A DNA stretch of 64,000 bases, taken from positions 1-64,000 of the forward strand of contig JANDJL010000008.1 of NCBI GenBank assembly GCA_024330965.1. The letters run 5' to 3'. The notes below the pieces were generated by a model. That model saw only the letters and a program-made list of their open reading frames with translations. It did not search any database and was not told the origin of the DNA. Below, piece by piece: positions 63,123-64,000 of this stretch. This DNA is from Nitrospira sp. (GTDB lineage Bacteria; Nitrospirota; Nitrospiria; Nitrospirales; Nitrospiraceae). Both the position numbers and the translations under genes were made by a program. How positions within the stretch are numbered: position 1 is the first letter of the stretch; each line of letters begins with the position of its first letter.

Positions 63123-63452
63123 GTGCAAGAAATTGGGCAAGATCCGGTATCGCTTGTTGAGCGGAAAGCCCGAGAAGTGGCGTCTACCCTTTTGGTTTCA
63201 GAACCACGGGTCAAGCTATTTCTGTTCGGCTCCAGGGCGACCGGGCGTGCCGGGGTTCGGTCGGATATCGATGTGGGGATCGATCTGGGGCATCCAATGG
63301 TGCCGGAAGTGCTCGCGGCAGTGCGAGATGCGTTCGACGACCTGCCGATTTTACAGAAGGTGGATGTGGTCGATTTTTCCAGTGTGGATGAAGCGTTCAG
63401 AGCCGTAGCCCTTCAACAGACAAGGTCTCTCTATGAGCGACAAACTGCGTAA
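63123..63452 (+). CDS. Nucleotidyltransferase-domain protein (MNT-like)
   Basis: The 109-residue protein has FLFGSRATGRAGVRSDIDVG near residue 33, with the GS and D-x-D elements of minimal nucleotidyltransferases, and VDVVDFSSVDEAF later. GTG 63123 is chosen because GGAGAGGA (63107-63114) precedes it by eight bases; ATG 63084 would add 13 residues. It overlaps the next gene by 20 bases. Together they form a two-gene module like HI0073/HI0074, related to HEPN/MNT toxin-antitoxin systems. Confidence 0.85.
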   Translation: MQEIGQDPVSLVERKAREVASTLLVSEPRVKLFLFGSRATGRAGVRSDIDVGIDLGHPMVPEVLAAVRDAFDDLPILQKVDVVDFSSVDEAFRAVALQQTRSLYERQTA

Positions 63453-63822
63453 TTTGCTGCGGGTCCTGGATGCCGCCTTGCAGCGATTCGAGGGAGCGCT
63501 GGCTCAACCGGTCAATGAGTTTGTGCGGGACTCCGCCATCCAACGGTTCGAGTTCACGTTCGAGCTGTTTTGGAAGAGCCTGAAAGCGTACGCCGAGGAA
63601 TCGGGTCTTGAAGCCTACTCGCCCAGAGATAGCCTGAGAACGGCGTTTCAATTGGGACTGATTCAGGAATGCTCGGACTGGTTTCGGATGTTGGAAGACC
63701 GCAATCTCACGAGCCACACCTATAACGAAGCCACTGCGGAAACAATCTACTCTCATCTCCCGGCCTATCTCCTCCTCATTCGCCAAGCGCATCGTGAATT
63801 GCTCAAGCGAGTGAAAAGTTGA
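63433..63822 (+). CDS. Nucleotidyltransferase substrate-binding protein, HI0074-like (HEPN fold)
   Basis: The 129-residue helical protein matches the HI0074 family. DSAIQRFEFTFELFWKSLKA near residue 33 is its hallmark, then SPRDSLRTAFQLGLI near 57 and WFRMLEDRNLTSHTYNE near 77. The segment RNLTSH is an R-x4-H, the catalytic form in HEPN RNase toxins. It overlaps the nucleotidyltransferase gene and probably binds it. A toxin-antitoxin role is plausible; the original family label is substrate-binding subunit. Confidence 0.87.
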   Translation: MSDKLRNLLRVLDAALQRFEGALAQPVNEFVRDSAIQRFEFTFELFWKSLKAYAEESGLEAYSPRDSLRTAFQLGLIQECSDWFRMLEDRNLTSHTYNEATAETIYSHLPAYLLLIRQAHRELLKRVKS

Positions 63823-63982
63823 AGGGTGAGCATCGCCCTGGGTATGTGTCATCCGGCCGAAGACAGCATCTTCAAGCCAGATGAGAAAGCTTACATAGTG
63901 AGGTGTGGTACGAAGCCTTGGCAAGACCTTGGCAGGATAGGGGCGACCCACTGGGATTTTTAGCAGGATTTGGAGGATAGGA

Positions 63983-64000
63983 ATGAACGATGAGGGCTCT
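63983..64000 (+). CDS. Start of a gene cut by the window end
   Basis: GGAGGA (63972-63977) lies five bases before ATG 63983, and the frame MNDEGS runs to the window end. Only six codons are visible, so the product is unknown. The 160 bases between it and the HI0074-like gene hold no supported gene. Confidence 0.4.

Overview
The window looks like a chromosomal segment of a Gram-negative bacterium of moderately high GC, most likely Nitrospira or a close relative (Nitrospirota). This is inferred from gene content and order, not from a marker gene. Supporting features are a complete LPS/lipid A pathway in one run, LpxI instead of LpxH, a DhnA-type class I fructose-bisphosphate aldolase next to a class I fructose-1,6-bisphosphatase, and a VPLPA-CTERM secreted protein. 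No rRNA, tRNA, CRISPR array, insertion sequence or prophage was seen.

Layout. (1) 1-7.5 kb: one unknown membrane-anchored CxxC protein on +, then a minus-strand run galU > lon > thiL > DUF2062 > HD phosphohydrolase. (2) 7.6-26.2 kb: a plus-strand envelope run: bamA, two OmpH/Skp-like chaperones, fabZ, lpxA, lpxI, a Gfo/Idh oxidoreductase, lpxB, msbA, a DUF374 acyltransferase interrupted by a frameshift at an A9 run, waaA, lpxK, a waaF-gmhB fusion, a methyltransferase and two GT9 glycosyltransferases. (3) 26.2-27.7 kb: a decayed stretch and an MNT/HEPN pair. (4) 27.8-45.2 kb: an O-antigen/outer-core locus with an aminotransferase, cysC, dTDP-rhamnose genes (rfbBAC, with rfbD 8 kb away), a truncated WecA/MraY-type remnant, GT25, an O-antigen ligase-like protein, two GT2, a methyltransferase, GT9, a CapD/WbpM-type dehydratase, a KdsC-like phosphatase and GDP-mannose genes. 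(5) 45.3-55.3 kb: housekeeping genes: DUF3108, fbp, fba, a DegP/DegQ protease, ispD, ispF, cysE, truA, an AmiC-type amidase, a YacP-like NYN protein and tatD. (6) 55.4-62.6 kb: a probable zinc-limitation (Zur) locus: a Fur-family regulator behind a palindromic operator, a small exported protein, two COG0523/CobW GTPases flanking a WD40 propeller, a DUF3386 protein, a VPLPA-CTERM exported protein with a structured leader, and a ZIP transporter. (7) 62.6-64 kb: mostly non-coding DNA with a 16-bp palindrome, then a second nucleotidyltransferase/HEPN-like pair of a different subtype.

How the genes work together. Regions 2 and 4 build lipid A, Kdo/heptose core and O-chain and insert outer-membrane proteins; galU may supply UDP-glucose and region 4 supplies rhamnose and mannose donors. 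Region 5 contains a gluconeogenic fbp-fba pair cotranscribed with an envelope protease. Region 6 is the best candidate for a little-described system. It combines a metal sensor, two putative zinc metallochaperones, a propeller scaffold, a secreted protein and a zinc importer. Several starts (galU, fbp, zur) lie within a few nucleotides of predicted transcription starts, which suggests leaderless or near-leaderless mRNAs. All functions are read by eye from motifs; no database search was run.
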